A DNA stretch of 64,000 nt from Sphingobacterium thalpophilum (GTDB lineage: Bacteria; Bacteroidota; Bacteroidia; Sphingobacteriales; Sphingobacteriaceae). A program made the translations under genes and the position numbers. Where the stretch lies: contig NZ_LR590484.1 in NCBI RefSeq assembly GCF_901482695.1, forward strand, positions 3,224,001-3,288,000, written 5' to 3'. The notes under the pieces were generated by a model that made no database searches, was not told where the DNA came from, and saw nothing but the letters and a program-made list of their open reading frames with translations. Positions 35,694 through 45,903 of the stretch are shown piece after piece. Every line of letters begins with the position of its first letter. The stretch's first letter is position 1.

Positions 35694-35715
35694 CAGGAGC
35701 GCGCCAACGCCCCTG
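35694..35715 (+). promoter_or_regulatory. Leader hairpin between anti-sigma and SusC genes
   Basis: CAGGAGCG (35694-35701) pairs with CGCCCCTG (35708-35715) with one A-C mismatch, in the 79-bp gap before susC. It matches the position of the hairpin at 11384 in the second locus. Confidence 0.4.
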
Positions 35716-35741
35716 AAAGTTTTGTCTTTTTCTCGACATGG

Positions 35742-38700
35742 ATGAATAGTAAAACCGTTAAATTTTATCTCAACCGAATGCAATTTAATAAAAAAAAATT
35801 GATCGGACCGACCCTATTATGTCAGGTAAGATCCCAGAAAATACCAATTTCTATGAAATTGTCATTAGCAATTCCTCTCTTGTTCGCTGCCAATTTACAG
35901 CTGCACGCATTTTCATTTGGCCAGACCGTCAATCTGAAGCGGAACAATGTAAAGGTGAGTGCGGTCCTGAAAGAACTGCAGAAGCAAAGTGGATACAACA
36001 TTTTTTACAACGAATCGCTGATCGCAAAAGACGACCGTATCAGCGTCAGCTACCACAATATCTCTTTTGAAGAAGCCTTGAAAGATCTATTGGCCCAGCT
36101 GCAGTTATCTTATGTCAAAGCGGATAAAAATATTGTCTTGAACAAAAGAACGGATCAGGCTGTTGGCCAGGCGTCGGCTACGGAGGCTCCGCAGCTGTAC
36201 CCGGTCAAAGGGTTTGTCAAAGACGAGCAGGGCCGGCCGTTGGACAATGTTACTATCAGTGAAAAAGGCAAAAAGGAGAAAACGCTCAGTCGCGAGGATG
36301 GCAGCTTTCAGATCCAGGTCAGCAGCCGTGATGCCATACTTGTATTTACGATGGTTGGCTATGAGCCGCTGGAAATGGCGCTGGCACAGCAGTCAACCTT
36401 GCATGTGACCATGAAGCCTGCCATCAATGCAATGGAAGAAGTGGTCGTCGTGGGATATGGTGTGCAGAAAAAAGCCAATCTGACGGGTGCCGTGTCGCAG
36501 GTCAATGCGGATGATATCGCGCTACGACCAAGTGCGAACATTGCAGGTACGCTCCAGGGACTTATGCCCGGCCTGAATATCCAGCTCAACAACGGAGATC
36601 CATCCAAGACACCCGATATCAATGTGCGGGGATTCAATTCCATCAACGAGGGCGGCCCGCTGGTATTGATCGACGGGATCGAAGGGAATATTACTCGGGT
36701 CAACCCCAATGATATTGAAAGTGTTTCTGTGCTGAAAGATGCCGCTTCGGCGGCCATTTATGGAGCCCGTGGTGCTTTTGGTGTCATCTTGGTGACCACA
36801 AAAAAAGGAAAGGCAGGGACAGTGAAGGTGGATTATGTCAATAATTTTGCCTGGACTACACCGGCCTCCCGTACCGACTATATCTCCGATCCCTATGTCT
36901 ACGGGAAAACAGTAGATGCTGCACTGTATGGTTATAACGGCAGTTCCTATACACGTTACAATGCAATGGACTGGGAAGCGATCAAAATGGTAGCTGCAGG
37001 GGAGATTGCGCCCTTTCATGAGAAGCAGGCAGACGGAACCTATAAGTTTTTCTATAAGACCAACTGGTGGGATTACCTATTTAAAAAATATCAGCCCTCC
37101 AACTTCCATAATATCGCCATTTCAGGTGGCAGTGAAAAGTTGAAAGCCTATCTCTCCGGCCGTGTATTTAAACGCGAAACGATCAATAATATCAATGACG
37201 ATGCGAATATGGACCGCCAGAATATGAAATCCAATTTGGTATTCACACCCAACAGCTGGTTGGAAATTTCAAACAATACGCAGTTCATCAACGAAAAGGA
37301 TAAAGAATATGGAGGCTACAGCAATGGTCTGGGGGGGCTTTGGAGTACGACGACCTGGTATAATCTGATGCCTTTTTACCCTAATTTTGTCGATGGTATT
37401 CCAACGGATATCGGTGTGGGTACTGGCGGTCAGGGAGCCAATGCAGGGCTGGAATCGGGAAAAAGCTGGGAGGTACGCAATAGTGAAGAGTTTACCAATA
37501 CCTTCCGTGTCCTGCTCAAGCCATTGAAAGGCCTACAGGTAAATTTTGATTATAGCAACCGTATCGAAAACTTTTCACGGAGCACACGCCTCAACCCCTT
37601 CAGTTACTACTCGGGCAACAAACTCAATTATACAACTGCCGGCCTCAACCGTCTGACAGAATACCGCTGGAAAGACAAGTATAACGCGATGAACCTGTTT
37701 GCGACCTACGAAAAAAATGTGGCGCAGAAGCATCAGTTCAAATTATTGGTGGGCTACAATCAGGAATCCTTTGACCGGGACCGTATCGCCGGAGCCATGG
37801 ACGACCTGCTGATCGAGGATCTTTCCAACCTGGCGCTGGGGACTTCCATGTACAGCCTGAGCGGCACAGCTGAAAATTGGGCTATTCAGGGCGTATTTGG
37901 CCGTTTTAATTATGCCTACGACAATAAATACCTGCTGGAAATAAATTCACGGTATGATGGTTCATCACGGTTTCCTAGCGGGAGCCGATGGGGATTTTTC
38001 CCCTCAGTTTCATTAGGTTGGCAGCTGGATCGTGAGCACTTTTGGGAATCGATCAAAGGCACTATACCTACCTTAAAGCTCAGAGCTTCGTATGGCAAGC
38101 TCGGCAACCAGACTGTAGGGGTCAATACCTTTAAGGAATTGATGACCGTGCAGCAGTTGGCCTGGCTAAATGGGGGCTCCCGTCTTATTGGGGCAAGTAC
38201 GCCGGCACCATTGCCGAACGTCGTCACCTGGGAACGGACCAAAAGCATTGACTTCGGTGTTGATCTTGGACTGATCCAGAACAAGCTAAATGTCAATTTT
38301 GACTGGTATCAGAAAGATGTCGAAGGCATGTATCTCCCGGGACAGCCGCTTCCAGCAGTATTTGGAGCTAATGAACCCCGTGAAAACTACGCTGCTTTGC
38401 GTAATAAAGGTTTTGAAGTGGGGGTAAGCTACCAGGACAAGTTTGACCTTGCCGGTTCACCCTTTCGCTTCAACATCGCTGTGAATACCACCAATTTTAA
38501 AGGGATCATTACGAAATATAATAATCCACAGGGCTTGTTGAGTTCCTATTACGAAGGACAGGTACTGGGGCAGATCTGGGGATACCATATCGACGGACAG
38601 TTTCAGTCCGACGCGGAGGCATTGAGCTACCAGAATAGTTTCCAGGACCCGCAATTGTCCCTCTCTAAAGTATATAACGATATTCTGAGTGTATCGCAAA

Positions 38701-39395
38701 ATAGTGAGTGGAATATGTTGCGCGGTGGCGATGTGAAATACGTAGATCTCAATGGTGATGGCCGTATCGACAAAGGCGACAACACGCTTGCCAACCACGG
38801 TGATATTAAACCCATTGGCAATGCCATGCCGAAATTTCCATTTGGTATCAATATGAGTGCTTCCTGGAATAATTTTGATCTCTCGGCGGCATTTGCCGGT
38901 GTTGCCAAACAAGATTGGTACCCGACAGGGGATTTATACTGGGGTTCCTATCAGCGGCCATATCTTTCCTTTGTACGTAAAGACCTGGTAGATAATGCAT
39001 GGACTCCGGACAAGAAAGCGAATAGGTATCCACAGATCTATCGGGGATACTCGTCCTTGCAGAGCGGAAGGTCGCTATATGAATTGAACGATTATTACCT
39101 GACCAATGTCGGGTTCCTGCGGATGAAAAATTTTACGTTGGGCTACACCCTGCCACAGCAATGGACACGGCGCTATAAAGTTGAAAAACTGCGGTTTTAC
39201 TTCAGTGGCGAGAATCTGTTGACCTGGAACTTTGGCAATCTGACCAAGTATATAGATCCCGAACAGGCAGGTGCAATGATCAATTATAATTCGCCCGCAA
39301 GTGCCAATGATCCTGCGGACTCCTCGGAGCGGGGGCTGCTGCGGGACTATCCCATGGGTAAAACCTATTCTTTTGGTTTAATGCTTACGCTTTAA
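35742..39395 (+). CDS. SusC/RagA-family TonB-dependent transporter with STN signalling domain
   Basis: This 1217-residue outer-membrane transporter has a long N-terminal lead before the signal core (MKLSLAIPLLFAANLQLHAF). The STN domain follows (VKVSAVLKELQKQSGYNIFYNESLI, ~residues 70-135), then a carboxypeptidase-regulatory-like domain (VKGFVKDEQGRPLDNVTIS), the SusC signature VVVVGYGVQKKANLTGAVS, the plug and a barrel ending in FGLMLTL. A calcium-loop-like stretch is seen (DLNGDGRIDKGDN). It should import the ligand of the third locus and signal through FecR. The SusD gene starts 14 bp later. Confidence 0.95.
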   Translation: MNSKTVKFYLNRMQFNKKKLIGPTLLCQVRSQKIPISMKLSLAIPLLFAANLQLHAFSFGQTVNLKRNNVKVSAVLKELQKQSGYNIFYNESLIAKDDRISVSYHNISFEEALKDLLAQLQLSYVKADKNIVLNKRTDQAVGQASATEAPQLYPVKGFVKDEQGRPLDNVTISEKGKKEKTLSREDGSFQIQVSSRDAILVFTMVGYEPLEMALAQQSTLHVTMKPAINAMEEVVVVGYGVQKKANLTGAVSQVNADDIALRPSANIAGTLQGLMPGLNIQLNNGDPSKTPDINVRGFNSINEGGPLVLIDGIEGNITRVNPNDIESVSVLKDAASAAIYGARGAFGVILVTTKKGKAGTVKVDYVNNFAWTTPASRTDYISDPYVYGKTVDAALYGYNGSSYTRYNAMDWEAIKMVAAGEIAPFHEKQADGTYKFFYKTNWWDYLFKKYQPSNFHNIAISGGSEKLKAYLSGRVFKRETINNINDDANMDRQNMKSNLVFTPNSWLEISNNTQFINEKDKEYGGYSNGLGGLWSTTTWYNLMPFYPNFVDGIPTDIGVGTGGQGANAGLESGKSWEVRNSEEFTNTFRVLLKPLKGLQVNFDYSNRIENFSRSTRLNPFSYYSGNKLNYTTAGLNRLTEYRWKDKYNAMNLFATYEKNVAQKHQFKLLVGYNQESFDRDRIAGAMDDLLIEDLSNLALGTSMYSLSGTAENWAIQGVFGRFNYAYDNKYLLEINSRYDGSSRFPSGSRWGFFPSVSLGWQLDREHFWESIKGTIPTLKLRASYGKLGNQTVGVNTFKELMTVQQLAWLNGGSRLIGASTPAPLPNVVTWERTKSIDFGVDLGLIQNKLNVNFDWYQKDVEGMYLPGQPLPAVFGANEPRENYAALRNKGFEVGVSYQDKFDLAGSPFRFNIAVNTTNFKGIITKYNNPQGLLSSYYEGQVLGQIWGYHIDGQFQSDAEALSYQNSFQDPQLSLSKVYNDILSVSQNSEWNMLRGGDVKYVDLNGDGRIDKGDNTLANHGDIKPIGNAMPKFPFGINMSASWNNFDLSAAFAGVAKQDWYPTGDLYWGSYQRPYLSFVRKDLVDNAWTPDKKANRYPQIYRGYSSLQSGRSLYELNDYYLTNVGFLRMKNFTLGYTLPQQWTRRYKVEKLRFYFSGENLLTWNFGNLTKYIDPEQAGAMINYNSPASANDPADSSERGLLRDYPMGKTYSFGLMLTL

Positions 39396-39409
39396 TACTC
39401 GACAACGCA

Positions 39410-41197
39410 ATGATAATGAAACTTACAACAAACACCTATAAACTACTTGGTCTGTTGATCTTACTATCGCTGGCAGCTTGTCAGAAAGATTATTTGGACC
39501 GTCCTTCGGAGGACCAGGTGGAAGCACCCTATTTTTTCAATACAGCAAAGGATCTGGAGGTTGCCACCAATGATTTTTACACCTTTCTGCCCAATGAATC
39601 CTGGTATACAAACGATGGGAGTTCGGACAATATGATCCCCCTCACGGTGGCCGACCGGATCAAGGGCAATCGAACTGTCCCCGTGGGAAGCGGCTCGGGC
39701 GGTTGGTCCTGGAGCCAGTTGCGCAAGATCAATTATTTTCTGGCCAACTATCATAAAGTTCCCGACGCTGCGGCACAAAAAAAATACAGTGGCATAGCCC
39801 GTTTTTTTAGAGCAAATTTTTATTACGATAAGGTGAAAACTTTTGGTGACGTACCTTGGTATGGAAAGGTGCTGAGCGCCAAAGATGAAGACCTTTTCAA
39901 GGCCAGGGACTCACGGCAGCTGGTGATGGATTCCATTATGGCTGACCTGGACTATGCGATCGAAAATATACCAGCCGAAAAACAGCTTAACTTGATCACC
40001 AAATACACGGCACTGCTGCTGAAAGCCAGGGTGGCGCTCTTTGAAGGAACATTTAGAAAATACCATCAGATCGCGGGACATGAAAAGTTCCTGAATGAGG
40101 CGGTCAGCGCATCGGCCGAACTGATGAATAGTGGAGCCTATACCTTGTACAGCCAGGGGGGAGCAGATCAAGCCTATCGGAATCTGTTCGCCCGCAATAA
40201 TCAGGATCAGGTGGAGACTATTCTTGCCATTGATTTTGAACTGGGTATGCGTGTTCATGGCCTTGGCTATTCCTTTACCTCAGCAACTTCAGGAGCCTAC
40301 GGTATCGCCAAAGATATGATCAATAGCTATCTGATGAAGGATGGGAGCCGCTTTACCGATAGATCGGGTTACAAGACCATGGAGTTCTATCAGGAAATGC
40401 AAAATAGAGATCCAAGGCTTACACAGACAACTGCAGGGCCAGACTTCCGTGCTAATGGAGAAACAGCAAATGAGCCTGTCAACTTGACGATCACCACGAC
40501 AGGCTACCGTCTGATCAAGGCGTTGCCTGATAAATTGCAATGGGGCGTATCGGCCTCCTATTTTGATGTCATCTTATTCCGTTATGCGGAGGCACTGCTG
40601 ATCCATGCCGAAGCGAAAGCCGAACTTGGGACCATCAGCCAAAGTGACCTCGACCTGACGGTCAATAAGCTGCGTAGCCGTGCGGGCATGCCGATGCTAT
40701 CCCTCGCTGAAGCGAATGCTAACCCCGATCCTTATTTGCTGGCCATGTATCCCAATGTCGATGCTGGTGCATTCAGGGGCGTTCTGCTGGAAATACGGCG
40801 CGAAAGACGGATCGAATTGTTCAACGAAGGGCAGCGCTGGGATGACTTAATGCGCTGGAAGGCCGGATCTAAACTCAATCAGCCTATTGTCGGGGTTTAT
40901 TTTCCCGGCGTTGGAGCCTATGATTTTACAGGGGATGGCAAGGCCGATGTGTATGTCCATACAGGCAATACATCAGGTGCACCGGGTACGGTGACCACAT
41001 TGATCAATATCAATCAGCGGACACTTTGGGACCCTATTTCAAATACCCAGAACGCCAATAAAGGCTCACTTGATCCCTTTTATCAACGGGGTAAGTTTGA
41101 TGAAAAACGCGATTACTATGCACCGATCCCGATTGAAGATATCCAGTTAAACCCAAATTTGAAACAAAATCCTGAATGGGAGAAATTATACCGATAA
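39410..41197 (+). CDS. SusD/RagB-family nutrient-binding lipoprotein
   Basis: This 595-residue lipoprotein has its lipobox at LSLAACQKDYLDRPSE (Cys about residue 24). SusD features include FFRANFYYDKVKTFGDVPWYGKVL, helical repeats, and the C-terminal LFRYAEALLIHAEAKAEL, VNKLRSRAGMP, IRRERRIELFNEGQRWDDLMRWKAG and a final YYAPIPIEDIQLNPNLKQNP. A second ATG lies two codons in (39416). The epimerase-like gene starts 1 bp after its stop, so translation is probably coupled. Confidence 0.95.
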   Translation: MIMKLTTNTYKLLGLLILLSLAACQKDYLDRPSEDQVEAPYFFNTAKDLEVATNDFYTFLPNESWYTNDGSSDNMIPLTVADRIKGNRTVPVGSGSGGWSWSQLRKINYFLANYHKVPDAAAQKKYSGIARFFRANFYYDKVKTFGDVPWYGKVLSAKDEDLFKARDSRQLVMDSIMADLDYAIENIPAEKQLNLITKYTALLLKARVALFEGTFRKYHQIAGHEKFLNEAVSASAELMNSGAYTLYSQGGADQAYRNLFARNNQDQVETILAIDFELGMRVHGLGYSFTSATSGAYGIAKDMINSYLMKDGSRFTDRSGYKTMEFYQEMQNRDPRLTQTTAGPDFRANGETANEPVNLTITTTGYRLIKALPDKLQWGVSASYFDVILFRYAEALLIHAEAKAELGTISQSDLDLTVNKLRSRAGMPMLSLAEANANPDPYLLAMYPNVDAGAFRGVLLEIRRERRIELFNEGQRWDDLMRWKAGSKLNQPIVGVYFPGVGAYDFTGDGKADVYVHTGNTSGAPGTVTTLININQRTLWDPISNTQNANKGSLDPFYQRGKFDEKRDYYAPIPIEDIQLNPNLKQNPEWEKLYR

Positions 41198-41198
41198 C

Positions 41199-42125
41199 AT
41201 GAAACAACTTATTTTTATAGCGATCCTCTGTTGTCTATTGATCCCCGGATATACCTACTGTCAAAAACAGGGTGGACCTGATTATGCCGTTGGCTATTCG
41301 CTCGATATCCGGAAGATAGCATTGGAAAAACTAAAGGCAGACAAAGCAGCAGGTATGGACTATATCGAGATCGCGGGGCTCGGAAGCTTTGTCAATGCAG
41401 ACCTCAGTTTAAAGATTCCACAGCATGAATGGTTGCTTAAATGCGATTCGTTGGCCATTGTACTGAAAAAAGCCGCGGTGAAGGTATGGTCTGTCCATAT
41501 GCCCTTTTCCGCCAAAATAGATATCTCTGCGCTGGACGAACAGCAGCGGCAGCAGGTGATCCGTATGCATTTGCAGCTGCTGGAAGGCCTTTACCGTCTT
41601 CATCCGCAGGTCATCCTGTTTCACCCTTCCTATTACCTCGAGCCCAACAAACGTGCGGCCCGGAAGGATCAGCTGGTACGTTCTGTCAAGGAGTTGTACC
41701 CGGCAGTGGCTAAGGCTGGGCGGCAGCTCGTCATCGAAAATATGCTGGGGCCTTCGCTGACGGTGGGTGAGCGGGAGCGGCCCCTGCTGCGGACCGTGGA
41801 AGAATGTCAGGAACTTTTCGCGCGCTTTCCTGATCAGGTCGGCATTGCCGTCGATATGAACCATATTGCGCATCCCGAGCGCCTGCTCTTGGCTTTTGGG
41901 GCGCGCGTCAAGACACTGCATGTCGCGGATGGGGATGGAACCAAGGAAAGTCACTATTTACCCTGTAATGGCAAAGGTCAGAATGACTGGAATACCATAT
42001 TGGCCACACTGGAAAAAATTAAATATAAAGGTGTATTCATGTTTGAGTGTCATTATGAAACGACAATGCAGCTGGTCCAATGTTACCGTCAGCTGCAGCA
42101 GAATTATAGGAACACAAAACAATAA
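41199..42125 (+). CDS. Exported sugar phosphate isomerase/epimerase-like TIM-barrel protein
   Basis: This 308-residue protein has an N-terminal signal peptide (MKQLIFIAILCCLLIPGYTYCQ), unusual for this mainly cytosolic family. The rest is an AP-endonuclease-2/xylose-isomerase-like TIM barrel with metal-site motifs: an early DYIEIAGLG, WSVHMPFS, ILFHPSYY, LVIENMLGP, VGIAVDMNHIAHP, KTLHVADGDG and FMFECHYE. His, Glu and Asp ligands are all present, so it should be an active metal-dependent isomerase, epimerase or endo-acting enzyme in the periplasm. It is coupled to the SusD gene. Confidence 0.87.
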   Translation: MKQLIFIAILCCLLIPGYTYCQKQGGPDYAVGYSLDIRKIALEKLKADKAAGMDYIEIAGLGSFVNADLSLKIPQHEWLLKCDSLAIVLKKAAVKVWSVHMPFSAKIDISALDEQQRQQVIRMHLQLLEGLYRLHPQVILFHPSYYLEPNKRAARKDQLVRSVKELYPAVAKAGRQLVIENMLGPSLTVGERERPLLRTVEECQELFARFPDQVGIAVDMNHIAHPERLLLAFGARVKTLHVADGDGTKESHYLPCNGKGQNDWNTILATLEKIKYKGVFMFECHYETTMQLVQCYRQLQQNYRNTKQ

Positions 42126-42141
42126 GTAGGTTCAAAAAACA

Positions 42142-43848
42142 TTGATTATAATGAAAAAATCGTTATATATTTTTATGGTCCTTTTGTATGCCCTAGGCAT
42201 ACAGAGCTGTAAAAAAGATAAAGTCGAGAGTGAGCAGCGGCTCCTGATCGATCGGGATTATATGGAAGTCGGCAGTAGGGCCGATACCTATCAATTGGAC
42301 ATTTTGGCAAATGCGACCGTTACCGTAAGCAGCGACAAAGACTGGATCAAACTCGATAGTACGGTGTATCCCAAGGGGAAAAATAAGATTCGGTTTTCTG
42401 TTGATAAAAATTCGGAAGACGAACGTTCGGCGACTTTGCTGCTCAGGCTGAACGATAATCTATCGCAGGAGATCTTGATCTTGCAGGAATCCGGAAAAGT
42501 GCCCGTTTTTTATGTGACTCCTGCAGGCAGAGGGGATGGCAGTTCGTGGAGTAGTGCTACTGACCTCGATCAGGCACTCGAAAAAGCAACGACAGGCAGT
42601 ACGTTATTCCTGGCCGAGGGAACCTATGTTCCAACGCGGACCATTCGCAATGGTGATGTGAATGAGGAATCGGACAAAACCATAGAGATCGCAAAAAATA
42701 TCAGCCTGATCGGCGGATATGCGGCCAATGCCAAACCTGGAGATCAGCCCAATCCGGCCTTGTATAAAACCATCTTTCAGGGAAAGCTTTCCAGCGGAAA
42801 ATCGGTGTTCCACACCGTCACTGTGACGGCGACCGCGGATCCTGAAAATCAGGTGACGCTTGAAAACATCAGCATCAGAGGGGGAAATGCCACCGATCGT
42901 AGTGCGAGTACAACCATCAATAACGTCAAATTCAGCCGTGGCCAAGGGGGCGGTATGTTGATTGGCATGGCCAGGGTCTTGCTCAAAAATGTGGATGTGG
43001 TCGACAATAAAGCGACCGCAGATAAGGGGACCGCAGGTTTTGCTGCCGGCATCTACGCATTTGCAGGTGCCCAGCTCAGGTTGGAAAACTGTCGCATCAA
43101 CAATAATAGCAACAGCGGAAATAACGGTGGCGGACTATGGATCGCCGATGGTTCACTGATTGCCTACGATAGCCAGTTTAATCACAATAGTGCCAAAGGC
43201 ACCGCAGGGGGCTTGCACGCCTATCCAAATGCAGCTATTACACTCTATAATTGTGAGGTGATCGGCAATTCAAATACATCCTATGGAGCAGGCGTTTATC
43301 TGCGTGAAAAGTCAAAAGGGATATTTGTTAATTGCCTGCTGGCTGAAAATTCGAGCACATCAGCCAATGGCGGCGGCGGACTGATGCTGTATGATAATAG
43401 TCAGGCAGACGTGATCAGTACAACCATTACCAAGAATACCGTTGTTGGTCCCGGCGGTGGGGTCTATCGTCGCAGCAATGTCAACAACCTGACTTTGATC
43501 AATTCGATTGTATCAGGCAATACCCAGGCGGGCAGTTCTACCGATGTTGATGCCTATTCAGATAACATTGCTGTCGTGCCAAGGATACAGCACACGGTTG
43601 CTGCGCAAGCGGTGTATGGCGCTGATGGAAGCATTGTTCCAAAAGTAAGTTTTGAACCTGCGACCATGCTGAATCCAGATTATCTACCTATCGGTGCCGA
43701 AAATCCGTCCATGAGCTATGGTCTAAATTCGGCAGGACTGCTGGAGCTTGCCAAGAAATACACGCCGGCATTGGACGATAGTCGCATGCAACAAGATATC
43801 AATAATAACCCGCGTTCTTCCAGCTGGATGGGCGCAAAAGTGAAATAA
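42142..43848 (+). CDS. Right-handed beta-helix lipoprotein with BACON-like N-terminal domain
   Basis: This 568-residue lipoprotein has its lipobox at LGIQSCKKDK. Residues ~30-120 resemble a BACON/Ig-like domain (VTVSSDKDWIKLDSTVYPKGKNKIRFSVDKNSEDERSATLLL, shown here by its key parts DKDWIKL and ERSATLLL). From ~125 the chain is a parallel beta-helix: VTPAGRGDGSSWSSATDLDQAL, then coils such as LENCRINNNSNSGNNGGGLW, LYNCEVIGNSNTSYGAGVYL and FVNCLLAENSSTSANGGGGL. Such proteins include polysaccharide lyases and surface adhesins; no lyase signature is recognised. It is probably on the surface and handles the polymer of the locus. Confidence 0.85.
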   Translation: MIIMKKSLYIFMVLLYALGIQSCKKDKVESEQRLLIDRDYMEVGSRADTYQLDILANATVTVSSDKDWIKLDSTVYPKGKNKIRFSVDKNSEDERSATLLLRLNDNLSQEILILQESGKVPVFYVTPAGRGDGSSWSSATDLDQALEKATTGSTLFLAEGTYVPTRTIRNGDVNEESDKTIEIAKNISLIGGYAANAKPGDQPNPALYKTIFQGKLSSGKSVFHTVTVTATADPENQVTLENISIRGGNATDRSASTTINNVKFSRGQGGGMLIGMARVLLKNVDVVDNKATADKGTAGFAAGIYAFAGAQLRLENCRINNNSNSGNNGGGLWIADGSLIAYDSQFNHNSAKGTAGGLHAYPNAAITLYNCEVIGNSNTSYGAGVYLREKSKGIFVNCLLAENSSTSANGGGGLMLYDNSQADVISTTITKNTVVGPGGGVYRRSNVNNLTLINSIVSGNTQAGSSTDVDAYSDNIAVVPRIQHTVAAQAVYGADGSIVPKVSFEPATMLNPDYLPIGAENPSMSYGLNSAGLLELAKKYTPALDDSRMQQDINNNPRSSSWMGAKVK

Positions 43849-43849
43849 G

Positions 43850-44998
43850 ATGAAACAATTAAGCTGCTTATTTATCCTTATCCTTCTTGTATTAGGCAAC
43901 AGCCGGGCTGCTGAGCACAAAAATATCCTGCTATTATTGGGTTCAGCCGATCCTGAGGTACTGGCCCAGCGGGTAGATGTTGCTGCTCAGCTCTACCGTA
44001 TCCGGCCGATGGATGCTATTGTGGTGTCTGGAGGTTGTGGTGCCCACGGTTCCAAGATTTGCGAAGCGTCGTCCATGGCGCTGCAATTGGTCAGCAAGGG
44101 CGTGCCTGCAGCATTGATCTTCAAGGAGGAAAACTCCAAGACGACGGTGCAGAATTATATTTTTAGCAGGCGCCTAAAAAATAACGCTGGCGAGCGGATC
44201 ATGCAGCCAGGAGATACAGTGTATGTTGTTTCCGACCATTGGCATGCGATTGCTGTTGCTGCCCGCCTGCAAAAATACGATGGGGTGACAGCGAAGTTTT
44301 TTATTGAAGGCGCTATACAGCCCAAAAAGGAAGACCGTCTTGATTATGCCGGAATATTTAACGCTTACGATGACAACCACCTTTTTACATTAAAAGGCAC
44401 CTGGCTGACGCCGGAAGCGGTATGGACAAAAAAAGACAGTACCTGTTACCTGACGCAGGATATCATCTATACAACGGATGCTGCTAACACCAGCTATAGC
44501 GTCAGTCCGGTGGAGAAGCTGTTCCCTTTTCTGAAAGGGAGTTCAGAGTTTAATCCGCCGATATATATCGATGAGCCGGCTGCATGGTACATCCTCTTTG
44601 ACGGCTATTGCCGTAAAGTTTCAAAAAAAGACTATAAGGTACTGGACGAACAGCCTATTCAGGAATGGCTGAGGCTGCCAGACACATTGAACTGGAACCA
44701 AATCAATGCAGGGTATATCCAGGGAAAATCATTGGTATTGATCGGAAAGGACAAAGTGCTATTGGCGGAGCGAAAAGGAAAGGCCTTTCAGTATGTCCGG
44801 GAAACCGTGCCGCAACACTATTTTGCCAACTGGCCCTATAGTTGGGGTGCGGGCAATGTCAGTGCGGCAAGATTGCTGCCGGGAGAAAATAAGGTCATCT
44901 TTTACCGAAATATGGAGTCTGCCGTATGCACTATTGACCAAAAAACAATTGAAAAAGCGGTTCCATTAAAGTTAAAGTGGATCGGTGAAATAAAGTAA
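43850..44998 (+). CDS. Exported YdcF/DUF218-like protein
   Basis: This 382-residue protein has a signal peptide (MKQLSCLFILILLVLGNSRAAE). Residues ~25-150 match the DUF218/YdcF pattern: NILLLLGSADPEVLAQRVDVAAQLYR, AIVVSGGCGAHG, EASSMALQLVSKGVP, EENSKTTVQNYIFSRR and VVSDHWHAIAVAARLQ. The C-terminal ~200 residues form an unknown beta-rich domain that may be a hemopexin- or propeller-like surface module (AAWYILFDGYCRKVSKKDYK; WLRLPDTLNWNQINAGY). DUF218 proteins are linked to envelope polymer metabolism, but the reaction is uncertain. It follows the beta-helix gene by 1 bp. Confidence 0.8.
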   Translation: MKQLSCLFILILLVLGNSRAAEHKNILLLLGSADPEVLAQRVDVAAQLYRIRPMDAIVVSGGCGAHGSKICEASSMALQLVSKGVPAALIFKEENSKTTVQNYIFSRRLKNNAGERIMQPGDTVYVVSDHWHAIAVAARLQKYDGVTAKFFIEGAIQPKKEDRLDYAGIFNAYDDNHLFTLKGTWLTPEAVWTKKDSTCYLTQDIIYTTDAANTSYSVSPVEKLFPFLKGSSEFNPPIYIDEPAAWYILFDGYCRKVSKKDYKVLDEQPIQEWLRLPDTLNWNQINAGYIQGKSLVLIGKDKVLLAERKGKAFQYVRETVPQHYFANWPYSWGAGNVSAARLLPGENKVIFYRNMESAVCTIDQKTIEKAVPLKLKWIGEIK

Positions 44999-45004
44999 AA
45001 ACAG

Positions 45005-45877
45005 ATGAAAAGAAATTTTATATACAGCTTATTGCTGCTTTTTCTTGTTATTTCATGCAAGAAAAATGAAGGCGGAACGCAGCTGCCCTACGATTACAGT
45101 ATTCCCCAGCAAGAAGACCTGGCGGAGATTATCCATACGGCTGCCTGGAATACAAAAACGGTTGCCGATGGTGTGGTGTGGAAGTATTACCAATTCCCGC
45201 GGATATTTGAATCCAAACAATATGTTAATGTATTTGAGATCGATCTGAAGAAAGGTATGCAGCTGGAAATTCCCTATGTGAAGACCGGATTTCTAAAAAC
45301 AAGTGCTGCTGCCACGGCCAAGGGCGCTTTGGTGGCATTCAACGGGAGTTACTTTAATACCAGTACGGGCGGATCAACCGTATTTTTCAAATACGACGGC
45401 CAGGTGATCAACCAGACGGTGAATGGATTTAATAGCTACCGTGAAAATGGCGCATTTACCTTTACCGGGCAAAGCTATCAGATCGTGCCGAAGCCAGCAG
45501 GTGGTTGGGGTACCCTGAGCGCTACAGCTGCACTGGCTGGCGGCCCTTTATTGATGCAGAATGGTCAGGTGCTGGAGCAGTTGAACGTAGATTTCAATAC
45601 CAGCAGACATCCCCGTACAGCAGTGGGGCTTACCAAGGACAATAAGCTGATCGTAGCTGTTATCGATGGACGTTCGTCGCAGTCACAGGGACTGACGATT
45701 CCCCAGCTGGGCCAGTTGATGGCCGCCTTGGGCTGCACGTCCGCATTAAACTATGATGGCGGCGGTTCCTCCACAGCCTGGGTGAAGGGTGAAGGTGTGG
45801 TCAACTATCCTTCAGATAATGGAAAGTTTGACCATGAAGGAGAACGCGCTGTCGCCACGGTATTTACCGTAAAATAA
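45005..45877 (+). CDS. NAGPA-type phosphodiester glycosidase lipoprotein
   Basis: This 290-residue lipoprotein has its lipobox at LLFLVISCKKNEG. The body is a phosphodiester glycosidase (NAGPA) domain: ALVAFNGSYFNTSTGGSTVF, ALAGGPLLMQNGQ, RHPRTAVGLTKDNKLIVAVIDGRS, GLTIPQLGQLMAALGCTSALNYDGGGSSTAWVKG and a final ERAVATVFTV. In the mammalian lysosomal uncovering enzyme this fold removes GlcNAc from a GlcNAc-phosphate-mannose diester. A surface or periplasmic version in a SusCD locus suggests that the substrate contains a sugar linked through a phosphodiester. It ends the operon before a terminator. Confidence 0.9.
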   Translation: MKRNFIYSLLLLFLVISCKKNEGGTQLPYDYSIPQQEDLAEIIHTAAWNTKTVADGVVWKYYQFPRIFESKQYVNVFEIDLKKGMQLEIPYVKTGFLKTSAAATAKGALVAFNGSYFNTSTGGSTVFFKYDGQVINQTVNGFNSYRENGAFTFTGQSYQIVPKPAGGWGTLSATAALAGGPLLMQNGQVLEQLNVDFNTSRHPRTAVGLTKDNKLIVAVIDGRSSQSQGLTIPQLGQLMAALGCTSALNYDGGGSSTAWVKGEGVVNYPSDNGKFDHEGERAVATVFTVK

Positions 45878-45903
45878 AAAATCGATACTTTTATAGGTAG
45901 ACG

